DNA of 64,000 nt. Source: Actinomadura litoris (lineage in GTDB: Bacteria; Actinomycetota; Actinomycetes; Streptosporangiales; Streptosporangiaceae). The stretch's first letter is position 1, and each line of letters starts with the position of its first letter. The translations under genes were made by a program, and so were the position numbers. The notes beneath the pieces were generated by a model. The model was given only the letters and a program-made list of their open reading frames with translations. It made no database searches and was not told the origin of the DNA. Positions 1-9,922 of this stretch are shown piece by piece. The stretch covers positions 175,746-239,745 of the forward strand of contig NZ_WOFH01000015.1 in assembly GCF_009733595.1 (NCBI RefSeq). Direction: 5' to 3'.

Positions 1-102
1 TCGGCCAGATCCCGACCCCCACGGCCACGGCATGACCAGGCCGCGCGACCGATGGGATGAGAGCGCGGCGATGTGGACCGGCCCGATCTGTGGAGGGGCT
101 TG

Positions 103-1689
103 ATGACGGCGGCCGAGCGGGACCGCGAGGAGCACGCGGCCGAGTACGCGCGGCGGTTGGTGGAGTGCCTGACCGGCCGCGGGCTGCACGCGAGCATCCA
201 GCCCGCCCCGGGCCTGCTGGAGGCGACGATGGGGGTGCGTGCGGTGGCGCCGGAGCAGACGGTGGTGGCGGTGGTGGCGGCGCGTGATGCCCGCCCCGCA
301 CCCCACCAGGCCCGCTGGGTGGCGCTGCGACCGGCACCGCAGCCGGCACCGCAGCCCCCGGCGCCGTCGGCGCGGGTGCCGGGGGGCGGTCGCGCTCGCG
401 GGTTGTTCTGGCATTGGCCGCGGCCCTTGCACGGGCACTCCGGCGCCGGGCGGTACTGGTTCCAGCCGTTGCTTCCGGCCGCCGATGTCGAGGGGGCCGC
501 CGCCGCGATCGCGGTGGTGCTGGAGGTCCAGGCGCGTGAGCGGGCCCGCGCCGCGCACACGCCGGCCTCGGGGATGCCGGTGGCGGAGGAGGCCGACAGC
601 GAGGTGCTGGACTACGTCGGGCGCGGCGTGCATGCGCTGACCAGCCGGACGCTGGAGCGCCTCAAGGGCGCCCAGAACGATCTGGAGGACCCCGACCTCC
701 TCGACCACCTCTACCACGTCGACCATCTGGTGACGCAGATCCGCCGGGCGGCCGAACGGCTCGCGGTGCTGGCGGGCCGCACGGCGCGGCGCGCGAGCGT
801 GCCGCTGCCGGTCTCCACGGTGCTGCAGCAGGCGATGGCCGAGGTCGAGGCGTTCCACCGGGTGAGGGTGAGGCTGCCCGAGCGGGACATCACGCTGGTG
901 GGGCACGCCGGACCGGCCGTGATCCATGTGCTGGCCGAGCTGCTGGAGAACGCGACCCGGTTCTCCCCACCCGACACCACGGTGCAGATGAGGTCGCTGC
1001 CCACCCCTGATGGCCTGGGAGTCGAGATCTGCGACCAGGGCCTGACACCCTCGCCGCGCAAACTCCAGGACCTGCAGCAGATCCTGACCGCACCGCACCA
1101 GATCAGCGCACGCGACCAGGTCCGCCAAGGGCAGATCGGCCTCCTGGTCGCCGCGCTGCTGGCCGCCCGGCACGGCATCCAGATCCACCTGCGCCCCCAG
1201 CCCCCCGGCACACGCGCCCTGGTCATCCTCCCGCCGACCCTGCTGACCTCCGCGCCCGCGACCAGGCTCTGGCCCTCGCCCCCTCCTGCCCCTCCTGCCC
1301 CTCCTACTGTGCGGATCTCACCCGCCCTCACCACCGACGCCCGCAGCACGGCCCCGCCCGGCCCGCCCGCCCCGCCCGGCCCGGCTGTCGCCCCCACGCC
1401 TTCGCCGGTTCCAACACCGGCCGGGCCGCCCTCACGCCCCGCGCAAGAGGGCCGCCCTCCCCTTCCCCAGCGCCGCCGTCCACCGGCCGCCTCCCCCCGA
1501 CCGGGAACGGACCCGGGATCTGAACCGGGTCCAGCCCCGGGGGCAGGGTCAAGGTCGGCGCCCTCGCCGGATCTGGCGGCGCGGTTCACCGTCGGCGCCG
1601 AGCGCGGACACACCGCCGGGCGTCCAGAGCCCGCCGCGCACACCGAACACGTCCAGCCCGTCCAGCACACCGAACCCGTCGACGACTGA
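103..1689 (+). CDS. Conservon CvnA-like sensor ATPase
   Basis: The first gene of a conservon (Cvn), an actinobacterial four-gene module thought to form a membrane-associated, heterotrimeric-G-protein-like switch. Residues ~210-390 form a histidine-kinase-type ATPase: the N-box reads ELLENATRFSP, and a degenerate G-box ICDQGL lies near residue 325. No membrane helix or HAMP domain is visible, unlike classical CvnA, so this is the short cytosolic variant. The last ~130 residues are Pro/Ala-rich and probably disordered. The ATG at 103 has GGAGGGG 4 nt upstream; an in-frame GTG at 73 would add 10 residues. roadblock, DUF742 and GTPase genes follow directly, which is what supports the assignment. 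Histidine autophosphorylation is doubtful because no clear H-box is seen. Confidence 0.85.
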   Translation: MTAAERDREEHAAEYARRLVECLTGRGLHASIQPAPGLLEATMGVRAVAPEQTVVAVVAARDARPAPHQARWVALRPAPQPAPQPPAPSARVPGGGRARGLFWHWPRPLHGHSGAGRYWFQPLLPAADVEGAAAAIAVVLEVQARERARAAHTPASGMPVAEEADSEVLDYVGRGVHALTSRTLERLKGAQNDLEDPDLLDHLYHVDHLVTQIRRAAERLAVLAGRTARRASVPLPVSTVLQQAMAEVEAFHRVRVRLPERDITLVGHAGPAVIHVLAELLENATRFSPPDTTVQMRSLPTPDGLGVEICDQGLTPSPRKLQDLQQILTAPHQISARDQVRQGQIGLLVAALLAARHGIQIHLRPQPPGTRALVILPPTLLTSAPATRLWPSPPPAPPAPPTVRISPALTTDARSTAPPGPPAPPGPAVAPTPSPVPTPAGPPSRPAQEGRPPLPQRRRPPAASPRPGTDPGSEPGPAPGAGSRSAPSPDLAARFTVGAERGHTAGRPEPAAHTEHVQPVQHTEPVDD

Positions 1690-1761
1690 CGCCCGGCCAT
1701 GCCGGCCATGCCGACCGCGCCCACTCCTTCGACCACACGGTTCCTTCCCCACGGAGACACA

Positions 1762-2367
1762 GTGCCCTTCACCTCCCCGCCCGCCGGGCCGTCGCCCACC
1801 CAGCCCCCGGTGCCCGCAGAACCGGGCCCGACGAACAAAACAGATCACGCAGACAGGGCGGACACGGTGGTCCCAGACCAGAGCGCCGCCTCGGCCTTGC
1901 AGCCGGTCCCCCACCCGGTCCCCCAGCAGCGCATGCACCAGTTGAGCGGGATCCTGCAGAACTTCACCGGGCGGGTCGCCGGGGTCACCGGCGCACTACT
2001 GGTGGGGCGGGACGGGCTGAAGAGCGCGTTCACCGGCATCGACCTCGACCAGGCCGATCGGGCGGCCGCGTGGCTGAGCTCCATTCACTCCCTGGCCCGG
2101 GTGGCCGCTCAGCAGGGCGGGTTCGAGGGCGGCGGGCTCCGGCAGGCCGTCGTGGAGCACGATATGGCCCTGGTGTTCCTGATGAGCACCGACCACGCCG
2201 TCCTGGACCTGGGCGGGGACGTGGTGGGATCCGTGCTGGGGGTCTGGGCCAGGCCGGACGCCGACGTCGGCGTCATCGCCCACCAGATGAGCCTGCTGGT
2301 GCGGAGCGTGGCCGAGCACCTGGTCGAGGCGACCCGCGGCGGCGACCGCACCCACGACGGCCACTGA
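1762..2367 (+). CDS. Conservon CvnB roadblock/LC7 protein
   Basis: A roadblock/LC7-fold protein, the CvnB member that in conservons partners the CvnD GTPase and is thought to act on its nucleotide state. The roadblock domain covers the C-terminal ~140 residues: it starts at QLSGILQNF, and the VTGALLVGRDGL and FLMSTDHAVLDLG strands are typical. An in-frame ATG at 1699 would add 21 Pro-rich residues. The GTG at 1762 is preferred because GGAG lies 5 nt upstream. The stop is followed at once by the CvnC start, so the genes are co-transcribed. The N-terminal part before the roadblock fold is low-complexity. Confidence 0.88.
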   Translation: MPFTSPPAGPSPTQPPVPAEPGPTNKTDHADRADTVVPDQSAASALQPVPHPVPQQRMHQLSGILQNFTGRVAGVTGALLVGRDGLKSAFTGIDLDQADRAAAWLSSIHSLARVAAQQGGFEGGGLRQAVVEHDMALVFLMSTDHAVLDLGGDVVGSVLGVWARPDADVGVIAHQMSLLVRSVAEHLVEATRGGDRTHDGH

Positions 2368-2368
2368 G

Positions 2369-2941
2369 ATGGCCACCGACACCCCCGCCACCCCCGCCAC
2401 CCCCGACGTCCCAGGCCGCGACCCGCGGCACCCATTTGGTGGCACGACTCCGCCCGCGCCGCGTCCGCCGTGGGACGCGCCCTGGGCCAGCTACCCCGTC
2501 GAGCAGGTGCGGCCGTTCGCGCTCATCGGCGGCCGCACCCGCCCCCGGCACCCGATCCAGCTCATCACCCTGCTCAGCGCCAACAACCCAGCCGACCAGG
2601 CGGCAGATGACACCTTCGGCGGCGCGCCTGGCAACGCGGGAGGTGGCGCGGGCCGTGGCGCGGCCGGTGACGCGGGCGGTGAGGTGGCGGCCGGTGTGCT
2701 AGTCCAGGGGCGGGTGCCGGAGGCCGATCTGGTCGTCGGATTGTGCCGGGAGCGGCCCCGCTCGCTTGCCGAGATCGCCGCGCGGATCGGCCTGCCCGTC
2801 CAGGCCGCCAAGATCATCGTCAGTGATCTGCTGGACGCCGGTGCACTGGTCGTGCCCCCGCCGCTCCCCGAGGACCGCGATCGCCGGCAGCTGCTGGAAG
2901 CGCTGCTGACCGGCCTGGAGGCGATGTCCGATGTCGCCTGA
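2369..2941 (+). CDS. Conservon CvnC, DUF742 protein
   Basis: A DUF742 protein, the third conservon member. The family signature is seen as RPFALIGGRTRP at residues ~46-57, followed by a winged-helix-like region (VGLCRERPRSLAEIAARI, then VQAAKIIVSDLLDAGAL) that resembles a DNA- or protein-binding HTH. Its length, 190 residues, is longer than many family members because of an inserted Gly/Ala-rich stretch (residues ~75-110). The start ATG is 2 nt after the CvnB stop, and the 3' end overlaps the CvnD start by 11 nt, so translation is coupled. Its biochemical role is not established; conservon studies place it in a complex with the other three proteins. Confidence 0.88.
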   Translation: MATDTPATPATPDVPGRDPRHPFGGTTPPAPRPPWDAPWASYPVEQVRPFALIGGRTRPRHPIQLITLLSANNPADQAADDTFGGAPGNAGGGAGRGAAGDAGGEVAAGVLVQGRVPEADLVVGLCRERPRSLAEIAARIGLPVQAAKIIVSDLLDAGALVVPPPLPEDRDRRQLLEALLTGLEAMSDVA

Positions 2942-3554
2942 CCACAACCCCACCCCCGGCCCCTGCACCCCGATGAAGATCATCATCAGTGGCGGCTTCG
3001 GGGTCGGGAAGACCACCATGGTCGGCGCGGTCAGCGAGATCGAGCCGCTGTCCACCGAGGAACGCCTCACCCAGGCCAGCGGCGGCCTGGACCCGCTGAC
3101 CGGGATCGAGGGCAAGACCACCACGACCGTGGCGCTGGACTTCGGCCGCCGCACCCTGCACCGCCAGCGCATCGAGTTGTACCTGTTCGGCACCCCCGGC
3201 CAGCCCCGGTTCTGGTTCCTGTGGGAGGACCTAGTCACCGACGCCTGCGGCGCCGTGATCCTGATCGACACCCGCCGCCTCGCCGACAGCTTCGAACCGA
3301 TCGGCTTCTTCGAGCACCGCGCCATCCCCTTCATCATCGCGATCAACGACTTCGCCGACGACCCGCACCGCTACTCCCCCGACGAGGTCGCCCACGCCCT
3401 GCACCTGCCCGCGCACGTACCCGTCGTGCGCTGCGACGCCCGCGAACGCCACTCCACGGCCCGGGTGCTGGCGGCCCTGATCACCCACACCCTCACCCAC
3501 CAGCACCAGCACACGCCATCCCCGTCCCCATCGCCCGATGGAGTCCCCACGTGA
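2931..3554 (+). CDS. Conservon CvnD GTP-binding protein
   Basis: A small Ras-like GTPase, the switch protein of the conservon. The P-loop GGFGVGKTT is at residues ~21-29, a switch-region DFGR lies near residue 71, and the G3-like segment LFGTPGQPRFW shows the DxxG-to-GTPGQ variant typical of MglA/CvnD proteins. The G4-like motif is AINDF rather than NKxD. At 207 residues it has the family length. The gene overlaps the DUF742 gene by 11 nt, and its stop overlaps the GTG of the next gene (GTGA). The His/Pro/Ser-rich tail of ~20 residues is specific to this copy. The protein is expected to sit at the inner face of the membrane with CvnA. Confidence 0.92.
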   Translation: MSPDHNPTPGPCTPMKIIISGGFGVGKTTMVGAVSEIEPLSTEERLTQASGGLDPLTGIEGKTTTTVALDFGRRTLHRQRIELYLFGTPGQPRFWFLWEDLVTDACGAVILIDTRRLADSFEPIGFFEHRAIPFIIAINDFADDPHRYSPDEVAHALHLPAHVPVVRCDARERHSTARVLAALITHTLTHQHQHTPSPSPSPDGVPT

Positions 3555-4186
3555 ACTACGACACCGACTCCGGTCTGCCGGTCTCCCGCTGGCACGACCA
3601 GGCCGCGCAGCGCGCGGCACTGCACGCCGAACTCGGCCTAGGCGCACCCGACACCCGATTCGATGAGTTCGCCGACCGCATGGCCGCCGCGTTCGTCACC
3701 GCGCTCGGCCGGCACGGCCAGAGGCTGTACGCCATGGTGAACCTGTTCACCGATCACCAGCAGCTGTTCGTCGGCCTGCACACCCCGCCGGGCCTGCGGC
3801 CGGTGAGCCGCACGATGAGCCCCGACCACGGGTTCTGCCCCGCCCTGCTCGCCCGCACCAAGGCCCTCGCCCTCGCCGACGTGTGCGCCAATCCCCAGTT
3901 CGCCTCCAACCCGGTCGTCGACGGCCTGGGGATCCGCACCTACACCGGCGCACCCCTGATCCACCCGCCCACCGGCACCGTGCTGGGCACCGTCTGCGTC
4001 ATCGGCCCCGACCCCGCCCCCCGACACACCCGCGCCACCGCGCTGGCGCTGATCAAGCAGCACCGCGACGCGCTCCTGGACGAATTCATCACCCCCACCG
4101 CACCCACCGCAGCAATGGCGGGCGGTGCGGCGGGCGGTGCGGCGGGCGGTGCGGCGGGCGGCGCAGGCCGCGAGCGGCCCCGCTGA
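3551..4186 (+). CDS. GAF domain protein
   Basis: A single GAF-domain protein, residues ~30-175. Features are a buried-core motif YAMVNLFTDHQQLFVG, the conserved GFCPALLARTKALAL segment and the terminal strand GAPLIHPPTGTVLGTVCV. GAF domains bind small molecules or other proteins, and GAF proteins are frequent extra members of conservons. The GTG start overlaps the CvnD stop (GTGA), so the protein is made together with the G-protein module and may supply its ligand input. The C-terminus is an Ala/Gly repeat encoded by a 12-bp tandem repeat. A free-standing signalling role is inferred; the ligand is unknown. Confidence 0.8.
   Translation: MNYDTDSGLPVSRWHDQAAQRAALHAELGLGAPDTRFDEFADRMAAAFVTALGRHGQRLYAMVNLFTDHQQLFVGLHTPPGLRPVSRTMSPDHGFCPALLARTKALALADVCANPQFASNPVVDGLGIRTYTGAPLIHPPTGTVLGTVCVIGPDPAPRHTRATALALIKQHRDALLDEFITPTAPTAAMAGGAAGGAAGGAAGGAGRERPR
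4117..4164 (+). repeat. 12-bp tandem repeat, four copies
   Basis: Four head-to-tail copies of GGCGGGCGGTGC; the last copy has one T-to-C change. The array encodes the Ala/Gly-rich tail of the GAF protein. Copy number may vary by slippage without changing the reading frame. Confidence 0.9.
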
Positions 4187-4292
4187 GCGGCGCCGCAGCG
4201 GCACCCCGCCCTCTCACCGGCCCCGGCCACGGCCACGGCCACCGGCAACGCCTCCCTGCAGGGACCCTCACGCGCATATGAAAGGGACGTCG

Positions 4293-5597
<1,305 letters not shown>

Positions 5598-5710
5598 CGC
5601 GCCTCCTGCCTTCAAGCCGCCGCAGAGGCCGGGGACCCCACCCCGCACCTGAGCTCCCCGCGCTCTACGGCCCCCCGTGACCACCGTGCGCAACGAAAGC
5701 GAGCCCACCT

Positions 5711-6373
5711 GTGTCCGATCCCGGCATCGAACACGCCGCAGCGATCAGCCGCCTCATGCAGGCCGCCGTCAAGACCGGCGCCGTCTGGGCGCGCACCTTC
5801 GCGGTCGCCGCCCCCGGCGGCCCGCCCACCGACGAGATCATGGCGACACAGCTCAACCACCTGGAGCGCGGCCTGCCCCCGCTCGCGGTGGTCTGGGTCC
5901 GGCACGCCCGCTCCTTCACCGGCCACAGCGAGTACCGGATCGTCTGCGGCGGCGACAGCCACGAAACCCTGACCACCTACCACCGGTGGACCCTGGAACT
6001 GGCCGACCTGGTCGAGCGCAGCTCCACCCCCTGGAACCGGCTCCAGGCCGCCTGGCTGCGGCGCACCGCCGCCCACCACCTCGCCCTGCAGTTCCACAAC
6101 ACGGCGCGCGGCGAAATCGGGCTCCTGGACGACACCGAGCTGACCGAACTAGACGCCCTCATCTTCCAGGGCGGAATGGGCTCCCTCACCGCCGCCGACC
6201 TCACCGCCCTCCGCACAGACCGGCCCGCCCCGACCCCGCAGCACTCCCACGACCCGCACGCGCGGGCAAGGCCACCCGCGCCCCCGACACCGCAACCCCC
6301 GCCCCAGCCGCCCCAGCCAGCCCAGCCGCCGGGCCGAACCCACCCCCACAACGCCGCCGATGCCGACCACTGA
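5711..6373 (+). CDS. Unknown protein, conservon-linked
   Basis: A 220-residue protein of unknown family. The first ~165 residues are compositionally normal and probably folded, with several amphipathic helices (ISRLMQAAVKTG, LQAAWLRRTAAHHLALQFH). The last ~50 residues are Pro/Gln/His-rich. The GTG start was chosen because no earlier start fits and codon bias begins there. It lies 113 nt after the acyl-CoA dehydrogenase-like gene on the same strand and is probably in the same transcript. No catalytic motif, signal peptide or membrane helix is visible. Confidence 0.6.
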   Translation: MSDPGIEHAAAISRLMQAAVKTGAVWARTFAVAAPGGPPTDEIMATQLNHLERGLPPLAVVWVRHARSFTGHSEYRIVCGGDSHETLTTYHRWTLELADLVERSSTPWNRLQAAWLRRTAAHHLALQFHNTARGEIGLLDDTELTELDALIFQGGMGSLTAADLTALRTDRPAPTPQHSHDPHARARPPAPPTPQPPPQPPQPAQPPGRTHPHNAADADH

Positions 6374-6556
6374 CACCCCCGCCCGAGCCGCCGCTCCCCG
6401 ACACCACCCCACCGACCCCACCGACACCACCGACACCGGCCGACCGCACGCCGCCCACACCGCTCCCCAGATCCAGGCAACCCGGCAGGTCCGCCCCCTG
6501 CCCAGCCGCGGCCCGGCCGCCGAACCGTGCGCCCGCGCCATGCCGGAAGGTGACCG

Positions 6557-7237
6557 ATGAGCACGCTCCCGGACCGCTACCGGCAGCTTCTGCGGGTCCT
6601 GGCCGCGTTGAACATCACGCTGGTGCGCGCCGAGCCCGCCAGCGACCAGGTGCCCCGCGGTGAATGGCCGATCGCGTCCCACCCCTCGCTGGCGGTGCGG
6701 GAACTGCTGGAGGAGGCGCTGATCGCCGACGCCTACTTCACCACCGGCCGCACCCGCCCGGTGGAGCTGCCCTACGGCACCTACATCAGGCACGTCTACG
6801 CAGCCTCCGCGCTCATCGACGCCGCCGCGTTCGCCACCACGCCGGCCACTGCGCCGTCCGGCTCGCCGCTGACGGACTGGATCCACCAGCCCATGACCGA
6901 CACCCCCGACGGCAACCGCGATCGCGCCCGGCACCTGCTGCGCACCGTGGCCGCCGGCCACCGCGCCGAGCACGCCCGCTCCCAGCAGCCAGGCCTGACC
7001 GGACCCGAACGCCGACTGGCGGCAGCCCACCTTGAGGGACAACGCCAAGCCTTGGACGCGCTCGCCGCCGCCCTCGCCCACATGCCCGACATGCCCGCCA
7101 CCGACGTCGACCTGCTGGACCCGCCGCCCGACGCCGCCCCCAGCACCCCAGACCCCGCAGACCCCGCCCAGCCCGACGCAGCGCAGCCCCGGCGGGTCGT
7201 CCGCTCGATCGTCTCCGGATGGGAACCGCTCACCTGA
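6557..7237 (+). CDS. Unknown helical protein, conservon-linked
   Basis: A 226-residue protein not recognised as any family. Residues 1-175 are predicted mostly helical (YRQLLRVLAALNITLVRAE, then LEGQRQALDALAAALAHM). A Pro/Asp-rich linker follows, and the protein ends in a short basic-hydrophobic tail, RRVVRSIVSGWEPLT. The ATG lies 184 nt after the previous gene, with GAAGGTGACC just upstream as a ribosome-binding site. It resembles the previous gene in layout (folded helical part, Pro-rich tail) but not clearly in sequence. Confidence 0.6.
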   Translation: MSTLPDRYRQLLRVLAALNITLVRAEPASDQVPRGEWPIASHPSLAVRELLEEALIADAYFTTGRTRPVELPYGTYIRHVYAASALIDAAAFATTPATAPSGSPLTDWIHQPMTDTPDGNRDRARHLLRTVAAGHRAEHARSQQPGLTGPERRLAAAHLEGQRQALDALAAALAHMPDMPATDVDLLDPPPDAAPSTPDPADPAQPDAAQPRRVVRSIVSGWEPLT

Positions 7238-7307
7238 CCCCACACCGCCTCCCGAACTGCCGCTCCAGGGGACGCCCGTCACGGCGGTCACCTGCGGCGC
7301 GACGCCC

Positions 7308-7529
7308 ATGATCCTTCCTCACCCAGAAAGCGAGACCTTGTTCTTGTCGCCGACCCATCCGCCCCTGCCAACGCGCACGGCGGCCCTCACGGTGTCCACC
7401 GGCGCGGGCCCGGTCGCCCCGCGCATCACCGTCCCCACCCCGAGCAGGCCGTTCCCGACCATGCCGTCCCTGACCGGGCCTTCCCTGAGCGGGCCGTCCC
7501 TGACCACCGACCGGGAGGGCTGGTCGTAA
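7308..7529 (+). CDS. Small Pro/Ser/Thr-rich ORF coupled to the CPBP gene
   Basis: A possible 73-residue protein beginning MILPHPESETLF and rich in Pro, Ser and Thr, with a repeated TGPSL/SGPSL segment near the end. Its TAA stop shares a base with the ATG of the CPBP protease gene, which favours translation. No signal peptide or known motif is present. It could instead be a translated leader with no stable product. Confidence 0.35.
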   Translation: MILPHPESETLFLSPTHPPLPTRTAALTVSTGAGPVAPRITVPTPSRPFPTMPSLTGPSLSGPSLTTDREGWS

Positions 7530-8647
7530 TGCCACTCGGCAGCACATCAAAGCGGCCCGGACGCCCCTCTTCGCCTCCTGCCGATGCGGCGCCGCCGTCG
7601 GCGACCCCCGGTGCCCGCACAGCCACCCCGGTGAGCCGGTGGCTGGACTCGCCACCGTCGGCCCGCGATCTTCCCCCGCTCACCGGCCTCCGGGGCTACC
7701 TGACCGCCTGCGCCCTGCTCGCCGTGCTGCTGGGACCTGACCTGGTCAAGCGGATCGCGGTCGGCGCCCACCTGGCTGGCGCGCCCGCCTGGGTGACCTG
7801 GCCCCGCCACTGGCCCGCCGCAGCGATCTACGGGGCGGTCCTGACCGCCACCGCGGTCTGGCTGCTGGCCCTGGAGGGGCGCCGTGCCCGCCGCGCCGAT
7901 CCCGACGGCTGCCGCCCCGTGCTGCCGACGGCCGCGGCGGGCGGGGTGGGCCTGCTGGGGGTGGCACTGTGCGCCCTCACCGGAACCGGCCGGGGACAGA
8001 CGTGGGCCGACATCATCGGTGTGGTGGCGGTGGCGGGCGCCGGAGTGTGGCTGTGCCTGGGGGTCGCCCGTGATCGCGGCATCAGCGCCGCGCAGATGGG
8101 GATCGCCCCGCCCTGGGCCGCCGACCGGCCCGGCCGCATCCAAGCGGTCACCATCGCCGCGATCTCGCTGTCAGCGTGCGTCATCGGCACCAAGCTCCTC
8201 ATCCCCCACCAGATGAGCTTGCCGGTCCCGACCATGACCACCAGCCAAGCCGACCTTCTCGGCGGCACGGACCTGAGCTTCCGCGTCATGGGCCTGGCCG
8301 CCGGGTTCCGCGAGGAGACGGTGTTCGTCGCGGCCACCGCGGTCATGCTCACCGCAGCCGGGCGCCCCCTGCGGGAGCTCTACGCGGTGAGCATGACCGC
8401 GCGGATCCTCTGGCACGCCTACATCGGCGTCCCCGCACTGGGCGTGGCCCTGTTCGCCGTAGCCAACCTGTGGCTGTTCACCCGCACCCGCCGACTCACC
8501 CCCCTCATCACCGTGCATCTGGCCTACAACGCCCTTTTGGACTACTGGCCCCAAGGCCTCACCTACGTCCTGGTCCTACTGATCTTGGCGGCCCTGCTCC
8601 TGCAGGCCGACGCCAGGCCCGCACACCGGTCCGGGAAAACCCCATGA
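7529..8647 (+). CDS. CPBP-family intramembrane protease
   Basis: A 372-residue polytopic membrane protein of the CPBP (CAAX protease/bacteriocin-processing, Abi) family. About eight hydrophobic segments run from residue ~50 to the end. Motif 1 is FREETVFVAA near residue 260 (the Glu pair is present, but the usual Arg three residues on is missing). Motif 2 is ILWHAYIG, with the catalytic-type His near 294. Motif 3 is HLAYN near 330. Family members process prenylated or peptide substrates within the membrane; some act in bacteriocin self-immunity. The start overlaps the small upstream ORF, and the stop overlaps a second small ORF (ATGA), so all three are coupled. The N-terminal 45 residues are Pro-rich and cytosolic. 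Confidence 0.85.
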   Translation: MPLGSTSKRPGRPSSPPADAAPPSATPGARTATPVSRWLDSPPSARDLPPLTGLRGYLTACALLAVLLGPDLVKRIAVGAHLAGAPAWVTWPRHWPAAAIYGAVLTATAVWLLALEGRRARRADPDGCRPVLPTAAAGGVGLLGVALCALTGTGRGQTWADIIGVVAVAGAGVWLCLGVARDRGISAAQMGIAPPWAADRPGRIQAVTIAAISLSACVIGTKLLIPHQMSLPVPTMTTSQADLLGGTDLSFRVMGLAAGFREETVFVAATAVMLTAAGRPLRELYAVSMTARILWHAYIGVPALGVALFAVANLWLFTRTRRLTPLITVHLAYNALLDYWPQGLTYVLVLLILAALLLQADARPAHRSGKTP

Positions 8648-8832
8648 CCAAGCCCAGCGACAACGCGGCATCGGCCCTCACCACCACCGCCATGACCGGC
8701 GCCGCCGGTGAGGCCACCCGCCCGCTCATGGTCTCCGCCGCCGACCCCCGACACCCATCGGCCTGTCCGCCCTGCCAGACCAGTAGGACGCCCCCGCCCT
8801 CCCCCTCCCGACCGCGCGGAGCACGCCAGTGA
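8644..8832 (+). CDS. Small coupled ORF with CPPC motif
   Basis: A 62-residue ORF. Its ATG overlaps the CPBP stop (ATGA), and its stop overlaps the GTG of the HAD gene (GTGA). Such double coupling is rarely accidental in actinobacteria. The product is Ala/Thr-rich at the N-terminus, has a CPPC motif near residue 42, and ends Pro/Arg-rich. There is no signal peptide. It could be a linker cistron or a substrate of the adjacent protease. No homology is recognised. Confidence 0.45.
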   Translation: MTKPSDNAASALTTTAMTGAAGEATRPLMVSAADPRHPSACPPCQTSRTPPPSPSRPRGARQ

Positions 8833-9338
8833 TCACCCGCACCACCTGCATCACCTTCGACTACGGCGGCACCCTGAGCGACCTCTACGCGCACCCGGAC
8901 CCCGAGCTGGGCATGCGCCCCGTCACCGCGGAGGCCATCGACACGGTCCGGGCGCTGGCGGGTCAGGGCTACCGGCTGGTGCTGCTGTCCAACACCGGCC
9001 CCAGCCAGGACCGGACCCGCGCGCTGGACCGCGCCGGGGTCCTGGATGTGTTCACCGCACTGCTGCAATCCCACCAAACGGGGATTCTCAAGCCTGACCC
9101 GCTCGCCTACGCCGCGGTCTGCCACGCCGCCGGGTGCCCGCCCGAGCAGGTGATGGTGGTTGGCGACAACTACACCAACGACGTCGCCGGCCCCCTCGCC
9201 TACGGCATGCGCGCCGCCGTGCTGCGGCCCGGCGGACTCGGCCCAGACGAACACCTGCCCTACGGCCTCCACCTGCTCCGCCGCCTCACCGACCTCCCCC
9301 CGCTGCTCGCCCGTGAACGCCAGGGGCACCGCCCATGA
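8829..9338 (+). CDS. HAD-superfamily hydrolase-like protein
   Basis: A 169-residue HAD-fold protein without a large cap domain. Motif I is ITFDYGGTLS (residues ~8-17): the nucleophile Asp is present, but the second Asp, normally the general acid/base, is Gly. Motif II is LLSNTG, motif III KPDP and motif IV VGDNYTND, all in order, so the core is complete. Such DYGGT/DFGGT variants occur in actinobacterial HAD proteins and may have altered catalysis. The GTG start overlaps the preceding small ORF. The substrate cannot be inferred. Confidence 0.85.
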   Translation: MITRTTCITFDYGGTLSDLYAHPDPELGMRPVTAEAIDTVRALAGQGYRLVLLSNTGPSQDRTRALDRAGVLDVFTALLQSHQTGILKPDPLAYAAVCHAAGCPPEQVMVVGDNYTNDVAGPLAYGMRAAVLRPGGLGPDEHLPYGLHLLRRLTDLPPLLARERQGHRP

Positions 9339-9922
9339 GACACCCGCGCCGCCCCGAGCCAGACGCCCACCCAGCTCGCCCCCCTCGGGCATCGGTCGAC
9401 CCAGGTCGCAAGCCGCGCTGCGACGCGCCCGGCTTGCGCACCCCGCTGCCGAGGCCCTGCGGTGCGGGGTTGGCGAGGCCAAGGCCGATGACCACCAGCG
9501 CCGACGCCTTAGCCGCGCTCAGGCACCGCGCCGTGCACCGCGCCATCGTCCATGCCGTGGTCGATGTCCCCCTCCCCGCTGGTGGGGGCACGGAGGCGGC
9601 ATGGCCGGAGGCTCGCTGGTCGCCGAACCGGTCGCGCGCGGCCCGCCGAATGCGGGCCACGCCCACCCAACCTGTTCACTTGGGCCGTCGGCGACCCGCG
9701 TGCCCGGCGCGTCCAGCGCGTCCGGCGTGCGCTGACACCAGTCGGCGCGCGCTGGCACGGTCGTCCCCTTTTTGGTCCATGGGTGCGCCCGGCCGTGGTT
9801 CCCGCGGTCGGGCACGCCCGGGGTCCCGTTTCGCACCGTTTCGCATCACCGATGTCAAAGGGAGCCTGTTTCGTGGTCGCCACAGCGAACGCGGGTGTTG
9901 AGCCGCCGGGTGGGGTGGGCCG
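9339..9922 (+). other. Gene-poor spacer before the helicase
   Basis: 584 bases with no convincing gene. A + strand frame starting at 9335 is open to 9901, but it has Arg/Pro-rich shadow-like composition and no family match. The last 200 bases probably carry the promoter of the helicase gene, because the operon-style overlaps stop here. No clear -35/-10 pair was identified. Confidence 0.5.

Noticed and set aside
711..1838. A 375-codon open frame on the minus strand
   Set aside because: It is antisense to the CvnA-like gene, has shadow composition and no recognisable domain; GC-rich coding DNA often leaves long open antisense frames.
9335..9901. A possible 188-codon gene starting at the HAD stop
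   Set aside because: Arg/Pro-rich composition, no family match and several equally open overlapping frames; kept only as a spacer description.
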